Notes: generated by a model from the sequence alone, not told the origin. Counted from the first letter of the stretch, positions 41,771 through 50,872 are shown. The stretch is DNA of 64,000 nt from Streptomyces sp. NBC_01381 (GCF_026340305.1 NZ_JAPEPI010000001.1:868001-932000); one strand, 5' to 3'. Numbers and translations are program-made.

Positions 41771-42423
41771 CCCCTGTGCGGACCCTCCTCGCGCCAAGGA
41801 GTCCTCAGACGTGGGCCGTGCTCGCCTTCGTGCGCTGTCGGGGCCTGCCCCGGGCCACCGGCGTCGCGCTGATCGTCGCCCTGGTGGCGACCGCGTTCGC
41901 GGGGCAGCGGATGGCGGTGCCCGAGTTCCGCTATCTGGTCGACTTCAGCGTGCCGGTGGCCGAGGTCGTGCCGCTGGCCCACGCGGTCATCCTCGCGACC
42001 ACGCTGTTCTCGCCGATGGCGGACCTGGAGCAGACGTCGGCCCAGCCGATGACCCGCCACCGGGGCCTGTACCTGGTGGTGCTGCTCGCCCTCGCGGTCG
42101 GCCTGAGCGCGCTGCCGCTGCTCACCGGGGCGACCGCGGAGGTGTTCGGCTCCGCGGCGCGCAATGTCGTCGGCTATCTCGGCCTCGGCATGATCAGCGC
42201 CCGCTTCTTCGGCAGCGGGCTCGCGTGGCTGCTTCCGCTCGGCATGTTCGGGCCCACGCTGCTGCTTGGCGTCGACAGCGACAACACGCCGGAGCCGTGG
42301 GCCTGGTCGCTGCATGCGTCGTCCAGTACGTCGGCCGCTGTTGTGGCGGTGGCGCTGTGGGTGATTGGCGTGGCCGCGGCTGCCACCGGACGGCCCCGCC
42401 AGACGGAGCGTGCGGAGCAGTAG
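41767..42423 (+). CDS. Second membrane subunit of the ABC transporter
   Basis: This 218-residue membrane protein has about six hydrophobic segments (from GVALIVALVATAFAG to AVVAVALWVIGVAAAA). It begins at GTG inside the stop of the preceding gene, so it should be made in fixed ratio with it. It carries no soluble domain. With 39663 and 40469 it forms a complete ATPase plus two-permease exporter. Confidence 0.8.
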   Translation: MTPVRTLLAPRSPQTWAVLAFVRCRGLPRATGVALIVALVATAFAGQRMAVPEFRYLVDFSVPVAEVVPLAHAVILATTLFSPMADLEQTSAQPMTRHRGLYLVVLLALAVGLSALPLLTGATAEVFGSAARNVVGYLGLGMISARFFGSGLAWLLPLGMFGPTLLLGVDSDNTPEPWAWSLHASSSTSAAVVAVALWVIGVAAAATGRPRQTERAEQ

Positions 42424-42462
42424 CGCTCCGCTGGGTGTGCGGTCTTCGGCTGCGGGGCCGTT

Positions 42463-42525
42463 GTGGCTGGTCGCGCCCACGCGGCGGAGCCGCACGTGTC
42501 ACAGCCCCGCGCCCCTTCGGGGCGC
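42463..42525 (+). repeat. Dispersed intergenic repeat, copy A
   Basis: GTGGCTGG begins a sequence of about 60 bases that recurs in inverted orientation at 57799-57862 with one mismatch in the shared core. It ends in a 7-bp hairpin GCGCCCC/GGGGCGC. Such elements are scattered between genes in Streptomyces. Confidence 0.8.
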
Positions 42526-42561
42526 TCCCGAACGGCTGCGGACTTCGACAAGACTGTCCCC

Positions 42562-43416
42562 ATGGAGTGGCGCAGTGCGGGGTTGAGCTGGGCGGGCGGG
42601 GAGCCGGTGCTTGGCTGGGAGCGAGGGGACGTCAGCCCGTTGGTGGTGGGGCGGCACCTCGGGTTCCGGGCCGCCGGGCCGCGGCGGTGCGTGGGGGCGC
42701 GGGGGAATCCGTGCCCCGATGCCGCCGTGGTGGCGGGGCGGGCGACGCAGGCCCGGTGTGCGGAGTGCGCGCGGCTCGACCGGGCGCACTCGGTGGCCGC
42801 CGACACCATCGCCGACGATCCGCGGACCTATCGCGTCTACCTGGCGTGGTTCGGGCCAGGGATGGTGAAGGTCGGGATCACCCGGGAGGAGCGTGGCGCC
42901 GCGCGGCTGCTCGAACAGGGGGCGGTGGCCTTCGCCTGGCTGGGACGGGGGCCTTTGATGGCGGCGCGGCGGGCCGAGGAGCTGCTGCGGGTCGCGCTCA
43001 AGGTGCCCGACCGCATCTCGTACGCCAGGAAGCGCGCGATCAGGTCCGCGCTGCCGGGAGCGGCGGCGCGGCGCGGCGAGTTGGAGCGGATGCACGGCTT
43101 CGCCGTCGCGCTCGACGGGTGGCCCGAATCGTTGGAGCGGCTGTCCGAAGGGACCGTGGATCACGGGGAGGTGTTCGGAGTGGAGCGGCTCGCGGGGACC
43201 CGTGGTTACGCCGTCACGGAACTCGTCGACGGCGGGGTGGTCTCGGGGGAGCTGGTCGCCGTGGCGGGGCCCGATCTGTGTCTGGCTGACGCGGGGCGGC
43301 TCGTCGTGCTCGACAGCAGGCTGCTGCGGGGGTGGCGGCTCGAAGGGGTGCGGGGCGCGACGCGTACGACGGTTCCGGTGCGGGAGGTGCCGGTCGAGCA
43401 GGGCGGGCTGTTCTGA
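42562..43416 (+). CDS. DUF2797 family protein
   Basis: This 284-residue cytosolic protein has an N-terminal segment with a Cys cluster (RRCVGARGNPCPDAA, then RCAECARLD) that may bind zinc. The conserved core is RVYLAWFGPGMVKVGITREERGAARLLEQGA, which resembles a GIY-YIG-like start (two short strands around VYLAWFGPGMVKVGIT). That similarity suggests, but does not prove, a nuclease-derived fold. It starts at 42562, just after the dispersed repeat. Confidence 0.82.
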   Translation: MEWRSAGLSWAGGEPVLGWERGDVSPLVVGRHLGFRAAGPRRCVGARGNPCPDAAVVAGRATQARCAECARLDRAHSVAADTIADDPRTYRVYLAWFGPGMVKVGITREERGAARLLEQGAVAFAWLGRGPLMAARRAEELLRVALKVPDRISYARKRAIRSALPGAAARRGELERMHGFAVALDGWPESLERLSEGTVDHGEVFGVERLAGTRGYAVTELVDGGVVSGELVAVAGPDLCLADAGRLVVLDSRLLRGWRLEGVRGATRTTVPVREVPVEQGGLF

Positions 43417-43530
43417 GACGTATGCCGTACGCCGCCGAAGCTGACCGGAGGGTCAAGTCTCGCTGCCCGTACGGCAATGAAGGCGGGGAAGGGGTGGACA
43501 GTGCGGGGCGCGTGGCCGAGCCTGAGGGAC

Positions 43531-43875
43531 ATGAGTGATCTTCCCGTGGCGCCTGTCCCGCCCTTTGAACCGCCTTACTACACCGTCGTGTTCACCTCTC
43601 TGCGGACCGAGGCAGACCACGGCTACGACGAGACCTCCGAGCACATGGAGGAGCTGGTCGCGAAGATCCCCGGCTTCCTGGGCATGGACTCCGCGCACAC
43701 GCCCGGCGGCCTCGGCATCACCGTCGGGTACTTCCGCGACGAGGACGCGATCAAGGAGTGGCGTGCCGTGACGGAGCACCGTGCGGCGCAGCGGCGGGGG
43801 CGCGAGGAGTGGTACGAGACGTACTCCGTCCATGTCGCCAAGGTGGAGCGGAGCTATGGCTTTGAGCGGGGCTGA
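43531..43875 (+). CDS. Antibiotic biosynthesis monooxygenase (ABM) domain protein
   Basis: This is a 114-residue single ABM/dimeric alpha-beta barrel protein: YYTVVFTSLRTEADHGYDET starts the first strand, and VGYFRDEDAIKEWRAVTEHRAAQRRGREEWYETYSVHVAKVE closes the barrel. Such proteins act as cofactor-free monooxygenases or ligand-binding dimers. The next gene starts 20 bp before its stop, so the two are tightly coupled. Confidence 0.85.
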   Translation: MSDLPVAPVPPFEPPYYTVVFTSLRTEADHGYDETSEHMEELVAKIPGFLGMDSAHTPGGLGITVGYFRDEDAIKEWRAVTEHRAAQRRGREEWYETYSVHVAKVERSYGFERG

Positions 43876-44773
43876 CTCGGCGAGCCCGGACGGTAGGGGG
43901 GCCGCCGGCGTCGTCCGCTTCTGGGAGCGGCTCGGGCTGCCCGGACTCGTCGACGTACACACGCACTTCATGCCCGAGCGGGTCCTCGCGAAGGTGTGGG
44001 AGTACTTCGATTCGGCCGGGCCGCTGGTCGGGATGAAGTGGCCGGTGATCTACCGGCACGAGGAGGAGCAACGGATCGCGCTGCTCCGGGAGTTCGGGGT
44101 GCGGGCCTTCACGTCGATGGTCTATCCGCACAAGGCGGGCATGGCGCGGTGGCTCAACGGCTGGGCGGCCGAGTTCGCCCGCCGGACGCCCGACTGTCTG
44201 CACACGGCGACGTTCTATCCCGAGCCGGACGTCGAGGCGTATGTGCGCGAGGCCGTCGACGCCGGTGCGCGGGTCTTCAAGTCCCATGTGCAGGTGGGGG
44301 GTTATGACCCGGGCGATCCGCTGCTCGATCCTGTGTGGGGGCTGCTCGCCGAGGCCGGTGTCCCTGTCGTGGCGCACTGCGGGTCGGGGCCCGCGCCGGG
44401 CAAGCACACCGGGCCCGAGCCCATCGGCCGGCTGCTCGCCCGGCATCCCCGGCTGCGGCTTGTCGTGGCGCACATGGGGATGCCCGAGTACGCCGACTTC
44501 CTGACGCTCGCCGAGCGCTTCACGGAGGTCCGCCTGGACACGACCATGGTGTTCACCGACTTCACCGAGCGGCTCAGCCCCTTCCCGCGGGCACAGCTGC
44601 CGCGGCTCGCGGATCTGGGGGAGCGGATCCTGCTGGGCACGGACTTCCCGAACATCCCGTACGGGTACGTCCATCAGCTCGACGCCCTCGAACGGCTCGG
44701 CCTGGGGGACGACTGGCTGCGGGCCGTCTGCCACGGGAACGGGGCACGGCTTTTCGGGCTGCCCGTCGTCTAG
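43856..44773 (+). CDS. Amidohydrolase 2 family (metal-dependent TIM barrel)
   Basis: This 305-residue enzyme has metal-binding residues in the expected order: VDVHTHFMP (HxH), FKSHVQVGG, VVAHCGSG, VVAHMGMPEY and LLGTDFPNIP (Asp). The family includes ACMSD-like decarboxylases and hydrolases of cyclic substrates. The ATG at 43856 gives a 20-bp overlap with the ABM gene and has GGAG before it. The overlap suggests the two proteins work on related compounds, but the substrate is unknown. Confidence 0.88.
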   Translation: MALSGADSASPDGRGAAGVVRFWERLGLPGLVDVHTHFMPERVLAKVWEYFDSAGPLVGMKWPVIYRHEEEQRIALLREFGVRAFTSMVYPHKAGMARWLNGWAAEFARRTPDCLHTATFYPEPDVEAYVREAVDAGARVFKSHVQVGGYDPGDPLLDPVWGLLAEAGVPVVAHCGSGPAPGKHTGPEPIGRLLARHPRLRLVVAHMGMPEYADFLTLAERFTEVRLDTTMVFTDFTERLSPFPRAQLPRLADLGERILLGTDFPNIPYGYVHQLDALERLGLGDDWLRAVCHGNGARLFGLPVV

Positions 44774-44861
44774 GGCTGCCCGCCTAGCCGGGGCGCGTTT
44801 CTCAGGGAATTCACAGGTTCCGGCAAGGGGTCTCTCAGGGGCGCGGCGCAGGCTGTCGGCC

Positions 44862-45623
44862 ATGACTACGACCTCGCCCCAGGGGCGTACCGAACTGCTC
44901 AGGCCGGACGGGAGTCCCGTACGCGTGCTCGTCGTGGACGACGAGGTGTCGCTGACCGAGCTGCTGTCCATGGCCCTGCGTTACGAGGGCTGGCAGATCC
45001 GCAGCGCGGGCGACGGGGCCGGTGCGGTGCGGGCCGCGCGGTCCTTCAGGCCCGACGCCGTGGTGCTCGACATGATGCTGCCCGACATGGACGGCCTCGC
45101 CGTGCTCGGCAGGCTGCGGCGCGAGCTGCCCGACGTACCGGTGCTCTTCCTGACGGCCAAGGACGCCGTCGAGGACCGCATCGCCGGGCTCACGGCGGGC
45201 GGCGACGACTATGTCACCAAGCCCTTCAGTCTCGAAGAAGTCGTGGCGCGGCTTCGCGGGCTCATCCGGCGGGCGGGGGCCAGCGGCCGACGCAGCGAGT
45301 CCGTGCTCGCCGTCGGGGACCTCACCCTCGACGAGGACAGCCACGAGGTGACGCGGGGCGGGGACTCCATCCATCTCACGGCCACCGAGTTCGAGCTGCT
45401 CCGCTATCTGATGCGCAATCCGCGGCGCGTGCTCAGCAAGGCGCAGATCCTCGACCGGGTGTGGAGCTATGACTTCGGGGGCCAGGCCAACGTCGTCGAG
45501 CTCTACATCTCGTATCTGAGGAGGAAGCTCGACGCAGGACGCGAGCCGATGATCCACACGCGGCGCGGGGCCGGGTATCTGATCAAGGCCGCCCCATCGG
45601 TCGAGGGCGCGGCCGCGTCATGA
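44862..45623 (+). CDS. OmpR/PhoB-type response regulator
   Basis: This 253-residue protein has a receiver domain (about 20-135) with Asp70 (AVVLDMMLPDMDG) as phosphoacceptor and Lys in FLTAKDAVED. A winged-helix DNA-binding domain follows (about 155-248: LTATEFELLRYLMRNPRRVLSKAQILDRVW). It is followed after 10 bp by its histidine kinase. Together they are likely to respond to an envelope signal, since two cell-surface glycosyltransferase genes follow directly. Confidence 0.94.
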   Translation: MTTTSPQGRTELLRPDGSPVRVLVVDDEVSLTELLSMALRYEGWQIRSAGDGAGAVRAARSFRPDAVVLDMMLPDMDGLAVLGRLRRELPDVPVLFLTAKDAVEDRIAGLTAGGDDYVTKPFSLEEVVARLRGLIRRAGASGRRSESVLAVGDLTLDEDSHEVTRGGDSIHLTATEFELLRYLMRNPRRVLSKAQILDRVWSYDFGGQANVVELYISYLRRKLDAGREPMIHTRRGAGYLIKAAPSVEGAAAS

Positions 45624-45633
45624 AGCAGGTCTC

Positions 45634-47244
45634 ATGACGCGGCGGCGGCAGCCGCGGTCGCTGCGGACGCGGCTCGTCGTCTCGGCGGTGGCGCTGATCG
45701 CCGTCGTCTGCGCGGTGATCGCGACGGTGACGACCATCGCGCTGCGGTCCCATCTGTACGACCAGCTGGACGGCTCGCTCGGCACGGTCGCGATGCGCGC
45801 GTCGGGTCCGCTGCCGAAGCCGGGGGCCGACGAACACGGTGAGCCTCCCGCGGACCAGGGCGATCCGCTGAGGTTCGTCTCCAAGGGGCCCCAGGAGGTC
45901 GGCACCATCGGGGCCGTCGTCGAGGACGACGGCTCGGTCGGCCAGGCCCTGGTCAGCAACGAGCCCGACAGCGGATCCTTCGAGCCGCGGACCGAACGGC
46001 TCGACGCGGCGCAGTCCGACGCGCTCGGCTCCGTGCCACGCGACGAGGATCAGCACAACGTCGACATCCCCGGCCTCGGCGAGTACCGCGTGGAGTACGC
46101 GACAGGACCCAACGGCGACTTCCTCGTCGGCATCCCCACCGCCAAGGTGCAGAACACCCTCGAAACGCTGATCATCGTCGAGGTCAGTGTCACCGCCGCG
46201 GGCCTGGTCGCGGCCTCGCTCGCCGGTGCCGCCATGGTCGGCGTGGCGCTGCGCCCGCTGCGCCGGGTCGCCGCGACCGCGACCCGGGTCTCCGAACTCC
46301 CCCTGCACTCCGGCGAGGTGGCGCTGCACGAGCGCGTCCCCGACGCGGATGCGAGCACGGAGGTCGGGCAGGTGGGCGCGTCCCTCAACCGGATGCTCGA
46401 CCATGTGCACTCTGCGCTGCACGCGCGCCAGGAGAGCGAGACGCGGGTGCGGCGGTTCGTCGCGGACGCCAGCCATGAGCTGCGTACGCCGCTCGCCTCG
46501 ATCCGCGGGTACGCCGAACTGACCCGCCGGGGGCGGGAGACCACCGGGCCGGACACGCGGCACGCCCTCGGGCGCATCGAGTCCGAGGCGCAGCGGATGA
46601 CGGGGCTCGTGGAGGACCTGCTGCTGCTCGCCCGCCTTGACGAGGGGCGGGACGGCGGCCTTCCCGGCGCGGCTGGTGCCGCCGGGGCCGCCGGTGCTGC
46701 CGGTGGCGCCGGGGCGAGACAACCGCTCACGTACGAGAGCACTGATCTCTCACCCCTGGTCGTCGACGCCGTAAGCGATGCGCGCGCCGCCGGCCTCGAA
46801 CACCACTGGAGCCTCGAACTCCCCGACGAGCCCGCCCTGGTGCTCGCCGACACGGCCCGCCTCCACCAGGTCGTCGTCAACCTCCTCGCCAACGCCCGCA
46901 CCCACACACCGCCGGGCACGAAGGTCACGGCCCGCGTGCTGCGGGACGCCGGGCACGGCGTACGCCTGGAGGTCCAGGACGACGGCCCCGGCATCGCCCC
47001 CGCCCTCCTCCCCCACGTCTTCGAACGGTTCGCCCGCGGCGACGCCTCGCGCTCCCGCACCGCCGGGTCCACCGGACTCGGCCTCGCCCTCGTGCACGCC
47101 ATCGTGGCCGCGCACGGCGGCACCGTGGCGGTGGAGAGCGTGCCGGGACGGACGGTGTTCACGGTGACGCTGCCCGCCGCGCACGCCGCGAACTGCGAGG
47201 TCACGGACTCACAGTCGGACCACAGGCTCACCACACAGCCCTGA
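45634..47244 (+). CDS. Membrane histidine kinase
   Basis: This 536-residue sensor kinase has membrane segments at about 13-36 and 180-205 and an extracytoplasmic loop of about 140 residues between them. A HAMP domain (about 206-265), then HisKA with His281 in ASHELRTPLASIRGY, and an HATPase domain (about 390-515: N box VVNLLANARTHTPPG, G1 VQDDGPGIAP, G2 STGLGLALVHAIVAAHGG) follow. A Gly/Ala run (GAAGAAGAAGAAGGAGA) sits before the ATPase domain. It pairs with the response regulator upstream. Confidence 0.94.
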   Translation: MTRRRQPRSLRTRLVVSAVALIAVVCAVIATVTTIALRSHLYDQLDGSLGTVAMRASGPLPKPGADEHGEPPADQGDPLRFVSKGPQEVGTIGAVVEDDGSVGQALVSNEPDSGSFEPRTERLDAAQSDALGSVPRDEDQHNVDIPGLGEYRVEYATGPNGDFLVGIPTAKVQNTLETLIIVEVSVTAAGLVAASLAGAAMVGVALRPLRRVAATATRVSELPLHSGEVALHERVPDADASTEVGQVGASLNRMLDHVHSALHARQESETRVRRFVADASHELRTPLASIRGYAELTRRGRETTGPDTRHALGRIESEAQRMTGLVEDLLLLARLDEGRDGGLPGAAGAAGAAGAAGGAGARQPLTYESTDLSPLVVDAVSDARAAGLEHHWSLELPDEPALVLADTARLHQVVVNLLANARTHTPPGTKVTARVLRDAGHGVRLEVQDDGPGIAPALLPHVFERFARGDASRSRTAGSTGLGLALVHAIVAAHGGTVAVESVPGRTVFTVTLPAAHAANCEVTDSQSDHRLTTQP

Positions 47245-47270
47245 CAGACCACTTGACGAATGTCGGTGGC

Positions 47271-48677
47271 ATGCAAACCACCGACTCTTCCCCGGGCGGC
47301 GCTTGCTCGGTCACCCTGCCGGCGCGGGCGCACCTTCCCGCCGGATGGCGCGATGTGCCCGTCCTGGACATCGTGATCCCCGTCTACAACGAGGAGAAGG
47401 ACCTCGGGCCGTGTGTGCGGCGCCTGCACGACCACCTCGTCCGCACCTTCCCCTACCCCTTCCGCATCACCGTCGCGGACAACGCGTCGACGGACGCCAC
47501 GCCCCAGGTGGCCGCGGTACTCGCCGCCGCGAGCCCCGAGGTCGAGTACCGACGGCTCGAACAGAAGGGCCGCGGCCGGGCGTTGCGCGCCGTCTGGTCC
47601 GCATCGGACGCCCCCGTCCTCGCGTATATGGACGTCGACCTCTCCACCGACCTCAACGCGCTGCTCCCGCTGGTGGCGCCGCTGATCTCCGGCCACTCCG
47701 ACCTGGCGATCGGGTCCCGGCTCGCGCGCAGCTCACGCGTGGTGCGCGGTCCCAAGCGCGAGTTCATCTCGCGTACGTACAACCTCATCCTGCGCGGCTC
47801 GCTGCACGCCCGCTTCTCCGACGCCCAGTGCGGATTCAAGGCGATCAGGGGCGATGTGGCGGGGGTGCTCCTTCCGCTGGTCGAGGACACCGGATGGTTC
47901 TTCGACACCGAGATGCTGGTGCTCGCCGAGCGCGCGGGGCTTCGCATCCACGAGGTGCCGGTCGACTGGGTCGACGACCCGAACTCCACCGTCCACCTGG
48001 TCAAGACGGCCACGGACGACCTCAAGGGGGTGTTGCGGGTCGGGCGCGCCCTCGCGGTCGGCGCGCTGCCGCTTGACCGGCTCGCCCGCCCCTTCGGCGA
48101 CGATCCGCGGGACCGGCAGCTGACCGGCGTGCCCGGCGGACTCGCCCGCCAGCTGGTCGGCTTCTGCGTGGTGGGCGCGCTCTCCACGCTCTTCTATCTG
48201 CTTCTCTACTCCGGCTTCCGTACGTTCACGGGGTCGCAGGCGGCGAACGCGCTGGCCCTGCTGGTCTCCGCGGTCGCCAACACCGCGGCCAACCGGCGGC
48301 TCACCTTCGGGGTGCGCGGCCGCGACCGTGCGATGCGCCATCAGGCGCAGGGCCTGGTCGTCTTCGCCATCGGCCTCGCCCTGACCAGCGGTTCGCTGGC
48401 CGCCCTAGGCGCGGCTTCCGGCGACCCCTCCCACTCCACGGAGCTCGCGGTGCTCATCGCGGCCAACCTCGCGGCGACGGTCCTGCGGTTCCTGCTGCTG
48501 CGGGCGTGGGTGTTCCCGGAGCGGCGCTCCGACACCACATCCGCCGCACCGCCCGAAGCCTCGTACGAACTCACGCACGCACCCGACCACGCACCCGACC
48601 ACGCACCCGACCACGCACCCGACCACGCACCCGACCACGCACCGGACTACGCACCCGACCCGAGGAACGCACGATGA
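47271..48677 (+). CDS. GT2 glycosyltransferase fused to a GtrA-like membrane domain
   Basis: This is a 468-residue two-part protein. The N-terminal GT2 domain (about 25-260) is of the dolichol-phosphate/undecaprenyl-phosphate sugar synthase type: VLDIVIPVYNEEKDL, then YMDVDLSTDL (DxD) and the QCGFKAIRGD and GWFFDTEML segments. The C-terminal part has four membrane helices like GtrA (about 300-430). It ends with seven HAPD-type repeats. It probably makes a lipid-linked sugar donor for the next gene product, with which it overlaps by ATGA. The ATG at 47271 is preferred over a TTG at 47253. Confidence 0.87.
   Translation: MQTTDSSPGGACSVTLPARAHLPAGWRDVPVLDIVIPVYNEEKDLGPCVRRLHDHLVRTFPYPFRITVADNASTDATPQVAAVLAAASPEVEYRRLEQKGRGRALRAVWSASDAPVLAYMDVDLSTDLNALLPLVAPLISGHSDLAIGSRLARSSRVVRGPKREFISRTYNLILRGSLHARFSDAQCGFKAIRGDVAGVLLPLVEDTGWFFDTEMLVLAERAGLRIHEVPVDWVDDPNSTVHLVKTATDDLKGVLRVGRALAVGALPLDRLARPFGDDPRDRQLTGVPGGLARQLVGFCVVGALSTLFYLLLYSGFRTFTGSQAANALALLVSAVANTAANRRLTFGVRGRDRAMRHQAQGLVVFAIGLALTSGSLAALGAASGDPSHSTELAVLIAANLAATVLRFLLLRAWVFPERRSDTTSAAPPEASYELTHAPDHAPDHAPDHAPDHAPDHAPDYAPDPRNAR
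48576..48659 (+). repeat. Seven 12-bp tandem repeats at the end of the GT2-GtrA gene
   Basis: The unit CACGCACCCGAC repeats seven times, two copies with one mismatch, encoding His-Ala-Pro-Asp units at the C-terminus. Confidence 0.92.
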
Positions 48678-50860
48678 CGACAACTGCCCAGGTGGCTCAG
48701 CCACTTCACGAGGCGCCGGGTGAACACGCCCACCGGCGCTCCCGCGGGCTGCCCGCGCGGCTCTGGCGCGGTCGCGCCGACGATCCCCGCTGGGCGCGCC
48801 CCGCGTTCCTCGGTCTGCTGCTCGCCACCGCCGTCCTCTACCTCTGGAACCTCAGCGCGTCCGGTTACGCCAACTCCTTCTACTCCGCGGCCGTCCAGGC
48901 GGGCAGCCAGAGCTGGAAGGCGATGTTCTTCGGCTCGCTCGACGCGGGCAACGCGATCACCGTCGACAAGCCGCCGGCCTCGCTCTGGCCGATGGCCCTT
49001 TCGGTACGCCTCTTCGGGCTCAACTCCTGGGCGGTCCTTGCCCCGCAGGTCCTGATGGGCGTCGCGACGGTCGGCGTGCTCTACGCGGCGGTGCGCCGCC
49101 GCTTCAGCCCGGTGGCCGGACTGATCGCGGGCGCCGTGCTCGCGCTCACCCCCGTCGCCGCGCTGATGTTCCGCTTCAACAACCCGGACGCGATGCTCGC
49201 GCTCCTGATGACCGTCACCGTGTACTGCGTGCTCCGCGCCCTGGAGCACGGCCGCACCAAGTGGCTGGTCTGGGCGGGCGTGGCGGTCGGCCTCGCCTTC
49301 CTGGTCAAGACGCTGCAGGCGTTCCTGATCCTGCCGCCGCTCGCGGTCCTCTACGCGGTGTGCGCGCCGGTCCGCCTTCGCAAGCGCTTCGGTCAACTCG
49401 CCCTCTCCGGGCTCGCGATGGTCGTCGCGGGCGGCTGGTGGGTCGCGATCGTGGAGCTGTGGCCCGCGTCGTCACGCCCGTACATCGGAGGCTCGCAGAA
49501 CAACTCCTTCCTCGAGCTGACCTTCGGCTACAACGGCCTCGGCCGCATCAACGGCGAGGAGACCGGCAGCGTAGGCGGCGGCGGAGGCCCCGGTGGCGGT
49601 GGCGGCGGCGGTCAGTGGGGCGAGACCGGCATCGGCCGGATGTTCAACTCCGAGATCGGCAGCCAGATTTCATGGCCGCTGCCCGCCGCACTGATCCTGC
49701 TCGTCGGCGGCATCATCCTCACCTGGAAGGCCCGCAGGACCGACACCACGCGCTCGGCGTTCGTGGCGTGGGGCGGCTCGCTGCTCATGACGGCCGCCGT
49801 CTTCAGCTTCATGGCGGGCATCTTCCACCAGTACTACACGATCGCCCTCGCCCCCTACATCGCGGCGCTGATCGGCATGGGCGCCACGGTCCTGTGGGAG
49901 GAGCGCGCCAAGTGGTGGGCGGGCGCGCTGCTCGGCGCGGCCGTCGCGGGCACGGCCTGGTGGGGGTACGTCCTGCTCGGGCGGACCCCGGACTATGTGC
50001 CGTGGCTGCGCTGGGCGGTCCTGACCGGCGGCCTCGCGGGCGCGCTCGGCCTGCTGCTCGCCGCACGCCTCGGGCGCCAACTGGCCATCGCCGCCATCGG
50101 GTTGAGCTTCGCCGCTTCGGTCGCGGGACCGGTCGCGTACACGCTCTCCACCGTGAACAGCGCGCACACGGGGTCGATCGTGACGGCGGGTCCGGCGTCG
50201 GCGGGCGGGATGGGCGGCGGACCCGGCGGCGGCGGTGGCGGCGGCCGGCCCGGCGGTGGTGGCGGGATGCAGCCGCCGGGCCAGAACGGTCAGCAGAACG
50301 GCGGGATGCAGCCGCCCACCGGAGGCCAGAACGGCGGCGGCATGGGCCAGCCCCCCGGCGGCCAGCAGGGTGGCCAGGGCAAGCAGCAGGGTCAGACCGG
50401 TCGCCAAGGCGGCATGCCCGGCGGCGGAACGGGCGAGCGCGGCGGCATGGGCGGAGGCGGCGGCATGGGCGGCCTCCTGAACGGCGCCCAGGTCAGCGCC
50501 AAGGCGAAGAAGCTCCTGGAGGCGAACGCCGAGGACTACACCTGGGCGGCGGCCGCCATCGGCTCGCAGAACGCCGCGAGCTACCAGCTCGCCACCGGCG
50601 ACCCGGTGATGGCGATCGGCGGCTTCAACGGCAGCGACCCGTCCCCGACCCTGGCCCAGTTCAAGCAGTACGTGGCCGACGGGAAGGTGCACTACTTCAT
50701 CTCGGGCGGCCAGGGCGGCCAGGGCGGCCAGGGCGGAGGCGGCGGCATGGGCGGCGACAGCGGCACCGCGTCGAAGATCACCTCCTGGGTGGAGGACTCC
50801 TTCAAGAAGGTCACGGTCGGCAGCGCCACGTTCTACGACCTGACGCAGCCCAAAACCTGA
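48674..50860 (+). CDS. GT39/ArnT-like membrane glycosyltransferase
   Basis: This 728-residue polytopic enzyme is of the mannosyltransferase/ArnT type. The first extracytoplasmic loop carries NSFYSAAVQAGSQSWKAMFFGS and TVDKPPASLWPM, where the catalytic acid of this fold lies. About twelve membrane helices follow to residue 500, interrupted by a Gly-rich loop at about 300-315. A long Gly/Gln/Met/Pro-rich segment (about 510-600) then leads to a soluble domain. It should transfer the sugar from the lipid donor made by the upstream protein onto an envelope acceptor, by analogy with the B. subtilis YkcB/YkcC pair. Confidence 0.87.
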   Translation: MTTTAQVAQPLHEAPGEHAHRRSRGLPARLWRGRADDPRWARPAFLGLLLATAVLYLWNLSASGYANSFYSAAVQAGSQSWKAMFFGSLDAGNAITVDKPPASLWPMALSVRLFGLNSWAVLAPQVLMGVATVGVLYAAVRRRFSPVAGLIAGAVLALTPVAALMFRFNNPDAMLALLMTVTVYCVLRALEHGRTKWLVWAGVAVGLAFLVKTLQAFLILPPLAVLYAVCAPVRLRKRFGQLALSGLAMVVAGGWWVAIVELWPASSRPYIGGSQNNSFLELTFGYNGLGRINGEETGSVGGGGGPGGGGGGGQWGETGIGRMFNSEIGSQISWPLPAALILLVGGIILTWKARRTDTTRSAFVAWGGSLLMTAAVFSFMAGIFHQYYTIALAPYIAALIGMGATVLWEERAKWWAGALLGAAVAGTAWWGYVLLGRTPDYVPWLRWAVLTGGLAGALGLLLAARLGRQLAIAAIGLSFAASVAGPVAYTLSTVNSAHTGSIVTAGPASAGGMGGGPGGGGGGGRPGGGGGMQPPGQNGQQNGGMQPPTGGQNGGGMGQPPGGQQGGQGKQQGQTGRQGGMPGGGTGERGGMGGGGGMGGLLNGAQVSAKAKKLLEANAEDYTWAAAAIGSQNAASYQLATGDPVMAIGGFNGSDPSPTLAQFKQYVADGKVHYFISGGQGGQGGQGGGGGMGGDSGTASKITSWVEDSFKKVTVGSATFYDLTQPKT

Positions 50861-50872
50861 CGCAGCCCAAGA
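50839..50872 (+). repeat. 17-bp tandem duplication across the GT39-like stop codon
   Basis: CCTGACGCAGCCCAAAA is directly repeated with one mismatch (50839-50855, 50856-50872). The gene ends inside the second copy. Confidence 0.8.

Noticed and set aside
48576..48659. CRISPR array
   Set aside because: The repeats are 12 bp, contiguous, in frame and without spacers; no cas gene is present. The same holds for the sigF and MFS repeats.
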